DNA from: a virus
IMG/VR virus record: IMGVR_UViG_3300025872_000066
Coordinates: 1-56,830 of that record
DNA length: 56,830 nt
Direction: 5' to 3' (one strand)
The stretch's first letter is position 1; every line of letters starts with the position of its first letter. A program made the translations under genes and the position numbers. The notes beneath the pieces were generated by a model. The model worked only from the letters and a program-made list of their open reading frames with translations, was not told the DNA's origin and did not search any database. Below are positions 16,181 through 23,279 of this stretch, in pieces.

Positions 16181-17172
16181 TATTCATCCTCCAGGGCAGC
16201 GCCAGCCGCAATCGGCGCGAGTAGTCCGTACTGGCGGAGGATGCGGATCTTGTCCTCGGTGCCGGGGAACATCACGTAGTTGCGGGTGCCAGTTGGCCCG
16301 TAGTTGATTCCCTGCTGCCGCGACAACTGATCCAGATACCGAATGCCCGGGAAGCCGCCGTCGCGAACCGCGTCCGCAACGAGCCTCTTGGACACCTGAT
16401 TTCCAATTTGCTCTGGCATTTTCCACGTTTCGGCGTTCTCGCTGAGCGCATCCTGCAATCTGCCGTAGGCTTGCGATCCAGAGCCGTCAATTTCCAGGAC
16501 ACGGTCAAGCATCGCCACCGGAGGCTCATGCGGAAGCGTGGTGGACATTTTCTGAAAGAACTTTAAGGCGCGTGGCTGCTGTGACAGCGGGGCATCCCAG
16601 TCCAATAGCGATTGCTCCGGGGCGTCAATCGCTACCTCGTACATGTGCCCGCTGTTATGCCCAACAGTCTTTCCAGTGTAGTAGTCCAGGCCAGCGAGCC
16701 TTTCTGCATGCCGGTCCCTGCGCACTCTCAGCTCTGCCATTTCGGCCGGCAACCCTTTTGTGGCATCACTTTCCCAGCCGCCAAGAGAGTTAAACCGCTC
16801 TTGCAATTTCGCGAGACGATCAGAAAGCCTGTCATGTTCCATCTGCGCGAATTGCCGCAAAACGGACTCGTCTTCGCCCATGGCGAGCAAGACGGCGACA
16901 TCTCTGTGCGGAGCGTTGGGGTTTAGGATTTGCCCGTCCGCTACAAGCTGGCCGGACAGCGAATCGCGGTACGACTTGGCTGTCGGCTCCGCCCCTGCGA
17001 AGTACATCCCGTACCCATACGCCTGGGCACCTTCGCCCGTGCCGATCTTGCTTGCGTCGAATCGGTTGAAGCTATGCGGGCTACCGTGATACGCCCGGAT
17101 GTACTTCTGCGGCAGAGGAACGTCAGAGACTAACGCAGCGATGCGTCGGCCCAGCTTATCGGCGGCAGGCAT
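16180..17172 (-). CDS. ADP-ribosyltransferase-like (ART-PolyVal) effector, 330 aa
   Basis: Near the N-terminus YHGSPHSFNRFD is followed by GTGEGAQAYGYGMYFAG and AKSYRD. This is the H...Y pattern of ADP-ribosyltransferases of the PolyVal class described in phage and plasmid polyvalent proteins. The middle is a charged coiled-coil-like region; the C-terminus has RYLDQLSRQQG and NYVMFPGTEDKIRIL, also typical of these proteins. The enzymes move ADP-ribose from NAD to a host target and are usually injected with the DNA. It is the first gene of the late block; ATG 17172 has GGGAG at good spacing. Confidence 0.75.
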   Translation of the reverse strand: MPAADKLGRRIAALVSDVPLPQKYIRAYHGSPHSFNRFDASKIGTGEGAQAYGYGMYFAGAEPTAKSYRDSLSGQLVADGQILNPNAPHRDVAVLLAMGEDESVLRQFAQMEHDRLSDRLAKLQERFNSLGGWESDATKGLPAEMAELRVRRDRHAERLAGLDYYTGKTVGHNSGHMYEVAIDAPEQSLLDWDAPLSQQPRALKFFQKMSTTLPHEPPVAMLDRVLEIDGSGSQAYGRLQDALSENAETWKMPEQIGNQVSKRLVADAVRDGGFPGIRYLDQLSRQQGINYGPTGTRNYVMFPGTEDKIRILRQYGLLAPIAAGAALEDE

Positions 17173-17217
17173 ATATCACTCCCGGTACACCTATCAGTGC
17201 CCGCCAGGAACAAGAAA

Positions 17218-17241
17218 GCCCCCGGAGCGTCCTCCGGGGGC
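17218..17241 (-). terminator. Intrinsic terminator before the late block
   Basis: A perfect 9-bp stem (GCCCCCGGA / TCCGGGGGC) with a six-base loop, followed on the minus strand by TTTCTT. It lies 45 bases upstream of the first late gene and would stop leftward transcripts arriving from the GC-rich block. Late expression therefore needs a promoter within about 45 bases, or antitermination. Confidence 0.75.
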
Positions 17242-18258
17242 GTAGTGGCTACCGTGATGTCATGCACAGTGCCGGCGGGTCGGTGACCTCCGATTCCCGG
17301 GGCCTCATATCGTTGCCCAAGCGGCGTGTTTCGTAGCCGACACGCAAGCAGCACCAGGTTGTCGCAAACGTCTTCGCCCCGGTGATACGAACCAGTGTCC
17401 AGCCGGGCCACGTGGCGCTTCAGATTGGCTGTGTTCTCGGTGGGGGAGGGGTGTCAGCGGGCCATATGGCACTTAGAGGGCGGAAAATATCCGGGGGCGG
17501 GATTGACAACCCAGTCGCGAAGCGACTGGGGGGAGAGGGGGCTTCCGAGCGATAGCGAGGAAGCCACCGACAAAACCGCCGAGCATCTGCGACAGCAGAT
17601 GCGAGGCGGCGCCGATACTGCTCCGGTGTACACTGCCGCCAACGGCCTCGGCCGCAAGCCGTTGTCGGGCCTCGGGTTAGGTGTCCGCTACGGTTTGGAT
17701 GCCGGATCGGCCATCGTCCGGCCTGCCGCTGTGGTGCGGCTGGTTCTCTGTGGTGTGCGGTGGTGCCCGGGCGGCGGCGGCGGTCGCGGCCGGGTCGCGT
17801 GGGCCGTGCATTGCCCCTCGGCCTCCCTCCCTCCCGGCCGCGTGGACCAGGCGGCGAGCGTCGCGGGCGGTGCGTCGGCCTGGTGCCGGGCGTCGCGGGC
17901 GTGTGCGGTGCGGCAGGTCTTTGTAGCGTCGGGCGTCTGCCATTCCCCGGGGCCGTGCGCGTCCGCTCGGGCCCATGCTGTTGGATCGTCACCGCGGCCG
18001 CGGATCACCCGCGGCCGTTGGCTGGCTCCATCGGTCCTCCCTTGGTTAGTGGTGCGGCCGGATCGCGACCGCCGGTTGTGGTGTACGGTAGCCGCCGGGG
18101 TTGGCTGTCCCCCGGCGGCGTGTGGCGCCGCTGCCGGTTGCAAGCCGGAGCGGCGGATGCGGCCTGACGGCTGGCCGGGGTCGCGGTGCGCGCTACCCTC
18201 GCCCGGTGCCGTACCCGTGTCGGGTTCGCCCCTGCCGGGGCTGTGGCCGTGTGCGGTT
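17242..18258. other. GC-rich segment without a convincing gene (1.0 kb)
   Basis: All frames are open for long stretches because stop codons are rare in this very GC-rich DNA, yet none has a good start and protein-like composition. Two details may matter on the minus strand. One frame (17411 down to 17130) reads less like a shadow (GSYHRGEDVCDNLVLLACR) but runs through the terminator and into the first late gene. A strong ribosome site (GGGAGGACCG, then ATG 18031) leads only into an 8-codon frame ending at 18005, with a GTG overlapping that stop and an open frame to 17688. The remainder is dense in hairpins. Confidence 0.5.
17510..17740. ncRNA. Candidate structured RNA: array of six consecutive stem-loops
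   Basis: Successive perfect inverted repeats: CCCAGTCGC/GCGACTGGG (17510-17530), GGCTTCC/GGAAGCC (17540-17565), GCATCTGC/GCAGATGC with a four-base loop (17583-17602), AACGGC/GCCGTT (17641-17663), GCCGGA/TCCGGC (17701-17722) and GCCGC/GCGGC (17725-17740). A further strong hairpin, CGCCGCT-G-CCGG against CCGG-AGCGGCG, is at 18126-18155. Hairpins alone do not tell the strand. A leader or stand-alone noncoding RNA is possible, but GC-rich DNA gives chance stems, so confidence is modest. Confidence 0.35.
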
Positions 18259-18298
18259 GCCCGGGCGGCGGCGCGTGGTCGCTGCCTGCCGCCCGGGC
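18259..18298 (-). terminator. Strong GC hairpin just after the sigma-like gene
   Basis: An 11-bp perfect inverted repeat (GCCCGGGCGGC / GCCGCCCGGGC) with an 18-base loop starts 6 bases after the stop codon at 18305. There is no T-run on the minus strand, so it may act as a T-less terminator or as a 3' stabiliser of the mRNA. Confidence 0.45.
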
Positions 18299-18304
18299 TT
18301 GCCC

Positions 18305-18979
18305 TCATCGGGCGTAATAGGCTGCTACCTGCTGCCGGTACGCTGTGAGGTTCTCACCCGTGAGGGGTTCGGCCTGCACGGCTGCGGCCGGTCGCGGGTC
18401 CGTGTCCCGGTGCAAGCCTCGGCACCCCCTGGCCGGTGGCGTGTAGCCCGGGCCAAGGTCCGTCACGCTGGGGACGGTGTTGGGTTCGTCCCCTTCGCCC
18501 CAGCCGGTGACGGCGTCGCGGACCCATGCTTCGATCCTCGCCCGGCGGCGCGTGGCCACTGGGGACGGGATCACTGGGCCGGCGGCGCTTTCGATGGCTG
18601 CGGCGATTGCATCGGGCCCGGGGCGTCCTGAGACGTCCCGCACCATCAACGGCTCTGCGGCGGGCTGGGCCTCCTGCTGGCCGGTGCGGCGGCGGCGGCG
18701 GGCGTGGCGGTGCCCCTCCTTCGTCATGCTGCCGATGCCGTAGCGCTTGGCGGTGGCGATCCGCCAAGCCACCGCTACCCGTGGGGTGGCGGGGCTGCGG
18801 TCCTTCCATTGCCGGGTCAGGAGGTCCACTAGAACCTCCTGGGCGATCTCGCCTGCCCGGTCGCGGTCTACCCCATGCGTCACCAGCCACCCGACCAAGC
18901 GGCGGCGGGCCTGCTGCCAGTCGGCGGCGGTGGCGGCGGGGAAGTTCAAACCCTCACGGGCGGGGATGGTGGCATACAT
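18305..18979 (-). CDS. Sigma-factor-like regulatory protein, 224 aa
   Basis: ATG 18979 is chosen for its GGAGGA site 8 bases upstream, although the frame opens at 19018. Residues of about 15-75 (RRRLVGWLVTHGVDRDRAGE, IAQEVLVDLLTRQ, VAWRIATAKRYG) resemble region 2 of ECF-type sigma factors. A very basic stretch (HARRRRRTG) and a low-complexity Ala/Pro/Arg C-terminal half follow, with no clear region 4. It could redirect or modulate host RNA polymerase; a DNA-binding regulator of another type is the alternative. It has its own promoter at 19029-19058. Confidence 0.45.
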   Translation of the reverse strand: MYATIPAREGLNFPAATAADWQQARRRLVGWLVTHGVDRDRAGEIAQEVLVDLLTRQWKDRSPATPRVAVAWRIATAKRYGIGSMTKEGHRHARRRRRTGQQEAQPAAEPLMVRDVSGRPGPDAIAAAIESAAGPVIPSPVATRRRARIEAWVRDAVTGWGEGDEPNTVPSVTDLGPGYTPPARGCRGLHRDTDPRPAAAVQAEPLTGENLTAYRQQVAAYYAR

Positions 18980-19028
18980 GGTATCGGTCCTCCGTTGGTT
19001 GTGCCGGTGTGTCAGCACCGGTGAGGGG

Positions 19029-19058
19029 ATTGTAAGGCAGTCCCCGGGGGCGTGTCAA
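19029..19058 (-). promoter_or_regulatory. Sigma-70-type promoter for the sigma-like gene
   Basis: Minus strand: TTGACA (19058-19053), an 18-base spacer, then TACAAT (19034-19029), matching the consensus at 6/6 and 5/6 positions. The spacer contains a CCCCCGGGG palindrome, and an arm complementary to it lies at 19067-19077, so a repressor site may overlap the promoter. Transcription would start near 19021, about 40 bases before ATG 18979. Confidence 0.6.
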
Positions 19059-19089
19059 GTACATCGTCCCCCGGGGCTGTGTGACTGTA

Positions 19090-19302
19090 TCAAACCTGCC
19101 GCATGGTACGGGTGATCACCTGCCCGTTATCCGCAGTGTACCGGGCGTGGAGCGTCGTTCCACGGCGGCGGCCGACAACCTGCCAGCGGGCTGCCGTCAC
19201 TCGGACGGCGGCGTCGATGTTCATCACCCGATGGCGGTGCATGTCAGTGACCACCCGGCCGCGAGGGCCGCGGTAATCGGCGGTGAGTTCAACTGTCCAC
19301 AT
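19090..19302 (-). CDS. Small basic beta-rich protein, 70 aa
   Basis: ATG 19302 (MWTVELTADYRG) follows AGGAGA by 7 bases; the longer frame to 19383 has no site. The protein alternates charged and hydrophobic residues (VELTADYRG, VRVTAARWQVVGRRRG), suggesting a small beta barrel able to bind nucleic acid. No recognised family. Confidence 0.6.
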   Translation of the reverse strand: MWTVELTADYRGPRGRVVTDMHRHRVMNIDAAVRVTAARWQVVGRRRGTTLHARYTADNGQVITRTMRQV

Positions 19303-19379
19303 AGGGCAGTCTCCTGGATGGGGAAGGAATGAAGCCGGAGCCGCCCCCGTGCGGCGTGGCACGGGGGCGGGTGCCGGAC

Positions 19380-19583
19380 TCACGCCTTGACGAAGGCGGT
19401 GAGGCCGACCTTGACAACCTGCCCGTCGACCGTGATCGGCGTCGGCTGGTTGCCGTGGGTGCTGGCGACGATCTTCGTCTTCCCGGTGGACGAGAGCGGC
19501 GGGTTCGCGTTCACCGGGATTCGGACGACCAGCGTCGCGGGCTGCGTCTTGGTGGCGGGTTCCAGGGTGTAGGTGGCGGACAT
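19380..19583 (-). CDS. Hypothetical protein, 67 aa
   Basis: ATG 19583 (MSATYTLEPATK) has GGAG 7 bases upstream in an AACGGAG context shared with the sigma-like gene's leader. It is Thr/Val/Pro-rich and probably beta-stranded, with a conserved-looking end VDGQVVKVGLTAFVKA. Function unknown. It is the first gene of the short leftward group that faces the rightward early operon. Confidence 0.55.
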   Translation of the reverse strand: MSATYTLEPATKTQPATLVVRIPVNANPPLSSTGKTKIVASTHGNQPTPITVDGQVVKVGLTAFVKA

Positions 19584-19801
19584 GGTAGGGCTCCGTTGGT
19601 TGCCCGGGTCGCTGGGCGGCGGGCGGGCCGTTCGTCGGCTCGCCACCTACTAGCCGGGACCGGGGCCGCGAGATTTTCCGGTTTTTTGGCGGCGCCGGTC
19701 CCGGCTTATTAAGTCGGCGGTTCGCGCCGCCGTCGCGGCCGGTTTTCCGGCCGTTTTCCCCTGGTTTTCCCGCTGAAAACAGGGGTTTTCCCAGTGTAGA
19801 C

Positions 19802-19838
19802 TGTACGGCTGTTCACCTCCCCGGTGGACGGCCGTACA
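19802..19838. repeat. Long imperfect inverted repeat (operator-like)
   Basis: TGTACGGC and GCCGTACA form an 8-bp outer stem. After one mismatch, GTTCACC pairs with GGTGGAC (one G-T wobble) around a five-base centre. The dyad spans 37 bases in the control region ahead of the early operon, suiting a dimeric repressor or an RNA hairpin near the transcript start. Confidence 0.6.
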
Positions 19839-19864
19839 CCACCGCCGGCTCCCCGCCGGCCGGT

Positions 19865-19941
19865 GACGGGTGCGGGCAGCGATGGGGCTGCCTGGACCGT
19901 GCGGACAGCGGTGTTGCTCACAGGACCGTGCGGACAGCGGT
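19865..19941. repeat. 29-bp tandem repeats upstream of the early operon
   Basis: GGACCGTGCGGACAGCGGT occurs exactly at 19894-19912 and again at 19923-19941, a 29-base period. The preceding 29 bases (19865-19893) match the first full copy at about 19 of 29 positions, making a degenerate third unit. Such phased repeats usually bind a repressor, activator or replication initiator. Confidence 0.7.
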
Positions 19942-19962
19942 CACACCACAACGGAGAGTGTC

Positions 19963-20847
19963 ATGGCTTACAAAATTGCGACAATCCTGCAGGACGGTGA
20001 CAACAATGCGAAGATCCGACACCATGGAGATGAGTACAAGGTCTATGGGATCTCCCTGGCATCGTCTGACTCCTCTGGGTTCAACTCCTGCCCACGGGCT
20101 CTGAGGCGGTCTGTCCTGCAGGAGATGCTGGACAATGGGATGGATATCCAGGAGATCGGGCAGTGGGCCAATCGCAGGGGGCTCTCCCTGTGTTCTGGCC
20201 CCTGTGTGACCTGGGAGGCAGGCCACGGGCAGTCGGACTTCGTCAGGGATGCACGCATCAACCTGACCAAGTGGCTGTATGAGAACCCCAGGTCATTCGG
20301 AGCCTACCTCCGGCGTGACATGGACCGGGTGGAGCGGAACCGCGGTGACTACATCGTCGCTGCCCGCACCAACATCGACAGTGACGTCAACTGGCTGTCA
20401 CTGTTTCCCTGGATGTACGACTACAACTGGCGGTTCTGGGACTACACCAAATGCTCTGAGCGTCTGGGCAAGACCCCCAGTAACTATCACCTGACCTACA
20501 GTTACAACGACGGCACACAGGCCAAGGACTGGGAGCGTGTGTATCGCACCAAGTCCAACGTGGCAGTGGTGTTTGACACCGTGTGGAACCCGTGGGGTAG
20601 CGAGTTTGGCTACCTCCCCGCCACCTGGACTGACCCCAACGGGAAGGTCTGGCCTGTGGTGGACGGTGACCGGCTGGAACTGCGGTTCCTGGACCCGGTG
20701 GATGTGTGTGTCGGCCTGCGGCTGAAGGCTGCCGGCGACAAGCGTGAAGATGCGTGCGAGTCGGAGTTTGCAGTGCCGACCGGCATTGACCAGGTGGGGA
20801 ACGTACACCCCGCCGATGCTGAGCCCGGCCACTACCTGGCAGCGTGA
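19963..20847 (+). CDS. Early protein of unknown function, 294 aa
   Basis: First gene of the rightward operon; ATG 19963 is preceded by GGAGAG. Largest early protein of its group, soluble, rich in Trp, Asp and Arg. Islands include IGQWANRRGLSLCSGPCVTW (paired cysteines), FGAYLRRDMDRVERNRGDY and WLSLFPWMYDYNWRFWDYTK. I recognise no catalytic motif. Being first behind the control repeats, it is likely made earliest and could act in host takeover. Confidence 0.7.
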   Translation: MAYKIATILQDGDNNAKIRHHGDEYKVYGISLASSDSSGFNSCPRALRRSVLQEMLDNGMDIQEIGQWANRRGLSLCSGPCVTWEAGHGQSDFVRDARINLTKWLYENPRSFGAYLRRDMDRVERNRGDYIVAARTNIDSDVNWLSLFPWMYDYNWRFWDYTKCSERLGKTPSNYHLTYSYNDGTQAKDWERVYRTKSNVAVVFDTVWNPWGSEFGYLPATWTDPNGKVWPVVDGDRLELRFLDPVDVCVGLRLKAAGDKREDACESEFAVPTGIDQVGNVHPADAEPGHYLAA

Positions 20848-20855
20848 GGTGTGAC

Positions 20856-21110
20856 ATGGAGAAACAGTATCGCTACACGGCGTCGATTCCGGTGCGGCCT
20901 CGCGGCTCCATTGGTGCGTTCTACACCACGGAGTTTCCTGTCGTCCTGCCGGATGTGCGAGCCACCGCCGGGCAGGTGTTCGACAAGTGGCACGCCATGG
21001 CAGGCGATGTGTTTGAGCCCGGCGCGATTGTTCGCATCAACGGCGAGTTCACGCAGGGCATGGGCGTTGACTACGGGTTTTCTGGCGAGGAGACGGCCGA
21101 TGGACTTTGA
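20856..21110 (+). CDS. Hypothetical early protein, 84 aa
   Basis: ATG 20856 (MEKQYRYTASIPV) with GAGGTG upstream is chosen over GTG 20844. Small, beta-rich and acidic at the C-terminus (GVDYGFSGEETADGL). No known domain. It overlaps the next gene by 11 bases. Confidence 0.6.
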   Translation: MEKQYRYTASIPVRPRGSIGAFYTTEFPVVLPDVRATAGQVFDKWHAMAGDVFEPGAIVRINGEFTQGMGVDYGFSGEETADGL

Positions 21111-21336
21111 CTACATGCAATCCCTGGAGCGTGTGCCGGACTATGAACTGCGTTTCATCCGGCCTGACGAGAAGGGCTATGTCAGCCAGTGCTGGCATGC
21201 CTCCCGTGCATACGGGCAGAGCCGCAGTGAGCGGCTGGCCTATGTGGTGCGGCAGTTTGTGAGGAAGTATCCCCAGTACGACGGCCGTACTGCGGGCGTT
21301 TACAAGGACGTCTGTGGCATCTTGGAGAACGTGTAA
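21100..21336 (+). CDS. Hypothetical early protein, 78 aa
   Basis: ATG 21100 (MDFDYMQSLERV) follows GAGGAG by 7 bases and overlaps the previous gene. Mixed charged and aromatic residues (PDYELRFIRPDEKGY), then a basic helix (SRSERLAYVVRQFVRKYP). Its stop overlaps the next start (TAATG). No recognised family. Confidence 0.6.
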   Translation: MDFDYMQSLERVPDYELRFIRPDEKGYVSQCWHASRAYGQSRSERLAYVVRQFVRKYPQYDGRTAGVYKDVCGILENV

Positions 21337-21806
21337 TGGGCACGCGAAGCGGCATCGGTCTGGTGGATCGCAACGAGCAGGGCAAGGTCACCCGCGTCCG
21401 CGGCATCTACTGCCACTGGGACGGCTACCTGGAGCATAACGGCGTCATTCTTGCGGGCAGTTACCGCTGCCCCGAGAAGATCAACGCCCTCCTGGACCTG
21501 GGAGACATCTCGGCCCTACGCAACGAGGTAGGCGAGAAGCATGACTTTGAAACCTACGGGGACGATTCCCCGCAGCGCGTCAACAACTGGACCACAGCCT
21601 ACGGCAGGGATCGCGGCGATAAGGACACAGAAGCCCGTGTGTTCACTGGGGCTCGGGCTGTTTCGCAGTTCGGGAAGGCGCTTGCTGCCTCATGGGCGGA
21701 GTATCTGTACCTGTTTGACAAAGGGCGGTGGATGTGGTGCCAACCTGGCGACACTGCCTGGAAGGTTCTTGGCTCGGAGTTTGCAAGCCCACAGGAGGTT
21801 GCGTGA
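21336..21806 (+). CDS. Conserved phage early protein (CHWDGY family), 156 aa
   Basis: The N-terminus MGTRSGIGLV, then GIYCHWDGYLEHNG, followed by INALLDLGDISAL, matches a widespread small phage protein family with the pattern M-x-TRS ... CHxDGY ... L-x-LGD-x-S-x-L. The family is common in early or accessory regions, but its biochemical role is unknown to me. The C-terminal part has WAEYLYLFDKGRWMWC, a strand-rich aromatic segment. Confidence 0.75.
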   Translation: MGTRSGIGLVDRNEQGKVTRVRGIYCHWDGYLEHNGVILAGSYRCPEKINALLDLGDISALRNEVGEKHDFETYGDDSPQRVNNWTTAYGRDRGDKDTEARVFTGARAVSQFGKALAASWAEYLYLFDKGRWMWCQPGDTAWKVLGSEFASPQEVA

Positions 21807-22444
21807 TGCACATGCCCAAGGCCATTGCAGCCCTGCCCAAATGGACCGATGACGAGCAGAGCCGGTATCAGCTGGAGTGCGTACGCCTCCGGCGGGAAGC
21901 CGGGACGGTGTTTGCCGAGGCCACGGACGGGCGGCGCCTGTGCCGCCTGACCTGGCAGGGCGAAGGACCGGACGGCGAGTACCGCCTGCCGGCCAAGACC
22001 CTGTCCAAGACCCTGAAAACTGTCGGCGTGCAGGATGGCGGCTACTCCGCCAGCCTGAACGGTGTGGTCACGCTGTACGGCAAGAACTGCGGGCACACCG
22101 TGCCCTCAGAGAGTGTCGATCACAAGTGGCCCAAGACTGAGGATGTGCTGTACCCGCCGGGCACGGCCAAGTGTGCCGACGTCAACGTCCGCGACCTGCG
22201 TGAGCAGGCCCGGGCAGCGATCAAGGCACAGCCCAAGGTGCATCAGTTGTTCATGGACCTGGAACTGGCGGGCGTCAAGACGCGGCTGGACGCCCGCTTC
22301 GTCCGGGACATGGCCGAGACTGCCATCCAGTGTGGATACGAACAGGTGCAGGTGTCAGCGACTGACCGACAGAGTGCCGTGCATTTCTGTGCCTTTACCG
22401 ATGTGAAGTTTGAAGCCGTGATCATGCCCCTGGCCGCCGACTGA
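21806..22444 (+). CDS. Sliding-clamp-like protein (DnaN-type), 212 aa
   Basis: ATG 21806 follows AGGAGG by 7 bases. EATDGRRLCRLTW recalls the ATDGHRLA motif of bacterial beta clamps. The C-terminal block (ARFVRDMAETA, then VQVSATDRQSAVHF and EAVIMPLAAD) matches the last clamp strands ending in MPL/MPM. Clamps encircle DNA and tether polymerases. At 212 residues it has room for about two clamp domains instead of three, so a closed ring would need a trimer as in PCNA. No phage DNA polymerase was found, so it may recruit or displace host factors. Confidence 0.65.
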   Translation: MHMPKAIAALPKWTDDEQSRYQLECVRLRREAGTVFAEATDGRRLCRLTWQGEGPDGEYRLPAKTLSKTLKTVGVQDGGYSASLNGVVTLYGKNCGHTVPSESVDHKWPKTEDVLYPPGTAKCADVNVRDLREQARAAIKAQPKVHQLFMDLELAGVKTRLDARFVRDMAETAIQCGYEQVQVSATDRQSAVHFCAFTDVKFEAVIMPLAAD

Positions 22445-22456
22445 GGAGGAACCAAG

Positions 22457-22936
22457 ATGATTCGCCGCCTTTACAACCGACTGACAAATCGCTTCAAGGA
22501 CTACGTCCGCCAGACCGTGTCCGACGCCATTAACGATGTGTTCCCTGCCGACCCGACAGTGCTTGTCGATACCATGGAAGTTGCACGCCGCGTGCAGTTG
22601 CAGATGGACATCGACCCGATTGCTGAACGGGTGGTGGACCTGGTCAAGCAGACCGACCATGCCATTGAGTACGAGACGCTGGCTGAGTGCATCAGCATCG
22701 AAGACCTGGCCAAGCAGTTCGACATTGCTGACCTGGCCGGAGAGGTTGATCACCAGGAGATCGCTAGTGCGTTGGATACGTCCGACATCGCCAGCGAGAT
22801 CAGCGTGTCTGACTTGGCCGGCGAGTTGGACCTGGAGGATATCGCGGGGCACATCGACATCGATTCGGTAGCCGACGCCATCGACTACCGCAAACTGGCG
22901 ATTGCCCTGATTCACGCTGCGAGGGAGGGAGTCTGA
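22457..22936 (+). CDS. Nonapeptide-repeat protein, 159 aa
   Basis: ATG 22457 follows GAGGAACCAAG. After a basic N-terminal helix, residues of about 80-151 are eight consecutive nine-residue units with the pattern D-x-x-[D/E/S/K]-[L/I/V]-A-x-x-[hydrophobic]: SIEDLAKQF, DIADLAGEV, DHQEIASAL, DTSDIASEI, SVSDLAGEL, DLEDIAGHI, DIDSVADAI, DYRKLAIAL. An isolated similar unit (DIDPIAERV) lies further upstream. A nine-residue period with one buried face suggests a regular solenoid or elongated helical rod. It is strongly acidic. Function unknown; it may mimic DNA or act as a scaffold. Confidence 0.8.
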   Translation: MIRRLYNRLTNRFKDYVRQTVSDAINDVFPADPTVLVDTMEVARRVQLQMDIDPIAERVVDLVKQTDHAIEYETLAECISIEDLAKQFDIADLAGEVDHQEIASALDTSDIASEISVSDLAGELDLEDIAGHIDIDSVADAIDYRKLAIALIHAAREGV

Positions 22937-22938
22937 CG

Positions 22939-23247
22939 ATGGACGAGTCCAATCTGCGGGAAACCATGGACCGCCTGCCACCACTTGCCATGGTGCAGCG
23001 GGACACGGCGGAGTGGGACTACATGTGGGAGCGACTGGCCGCCTGCCCCATCAACCAGGGGATGGAGAGCCCGACATCCTGCTACAATCCCGAGTTCAAC
23101 GAGGTGTGGCAGTACATGGGCTCCTCCATGCATGACGGCTGGTGGACGCATGGGTTCCGGCACCGGGCGCATCCGGGCAGCAAACTGCGGGAGTGCGTTA
23201 ACATCCCCGCTACGCTGTCCTTCATGCGTGAGGTTGTGGTAGAATAG
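22939..23247 (+). CDS. Hypothetical early protein, 102 aa
   Basis: ATG 22939, 2 bases after the previous stop, with GGGAGG upstream. Rich in Trp, Met and His (WDYMWERLAACPINQGM, then GSSMHDGWWTHGFRHRAHPG). No recognised domain. It is the last gene before the terminator at 23280. Confidence 0.6.
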   Translation: MDESNLRETMDRLPPLAMVQRDTAEWDYMWERLAACPINQGMESPTSCYNPEFNEVWQYMGSSMHDGWWTHGFRHRAHPGSKLRECVNIPATLSFMREVVVE

Positions 23248-23279
23248 GGTTGGTGTCGGCGCAAGCCGGCTCCGTTGGG

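Larger units (their letters stand above)
19584..19962. promoter_or_regulatory. Divergent control region between leftward and rightward early genes
   Basis: 379 bases without a credible gene. From left to right it holds a CGGCCGGTTTTCCGGCCG-type inverted repeat near 19736-19753 and a hairpin CCCCTGGTTTTC...GAAAACAGGGG followed by TTTT (19758-19788). Next are the long inverted repeat at 19802-19838, further GC-rich dyads, and tandem repeats at 19865-19941 ending 21 bases before ATG 19963. A TAGACT near 19797 is a weak -10 candidate for the plus strand. The density of dyads and repeats suggests the main early control point, perhaps also an origin. Confidence 0.5.

Noticed and set aside
17130-17411. 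93-codon minus frame with protein-like composition
   Set aside because: Starts at GTG without a site, reads through the terminator hairpin at 17218-17241 and 43 bases into the first late gene; kept only as a remark in the gap description.
17330-17420. TTCG-containing T-arm-like sequence suggesting a tRNA
   Set aside because: The loop lacks the conserved A58 position and no matching acceptor or anticodon arms are found.
17420-18308. Two overlapping minus frames (17992-17420 and 18308-17688)
   Set aside because: Arg/Pro/Thr low complexity typical of GC-rich shadows; neither start has a site except the indirect coupling at 18008.
17395-18348. 317-codon plus-strand open frame in the GC-rich block
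   Set aside because: Low-complexity Gly/Arg/Cys/Pro composition, no ribosome site, and all other frames are equally open; stop-poor GC-rich DNA explains it.
19709-19951. 80-codon minus frame in the control region
   Set aside because: Covers the tandem repeats and dyads, has no ribosome site, and is Arg/Pro-rich like other shadows.
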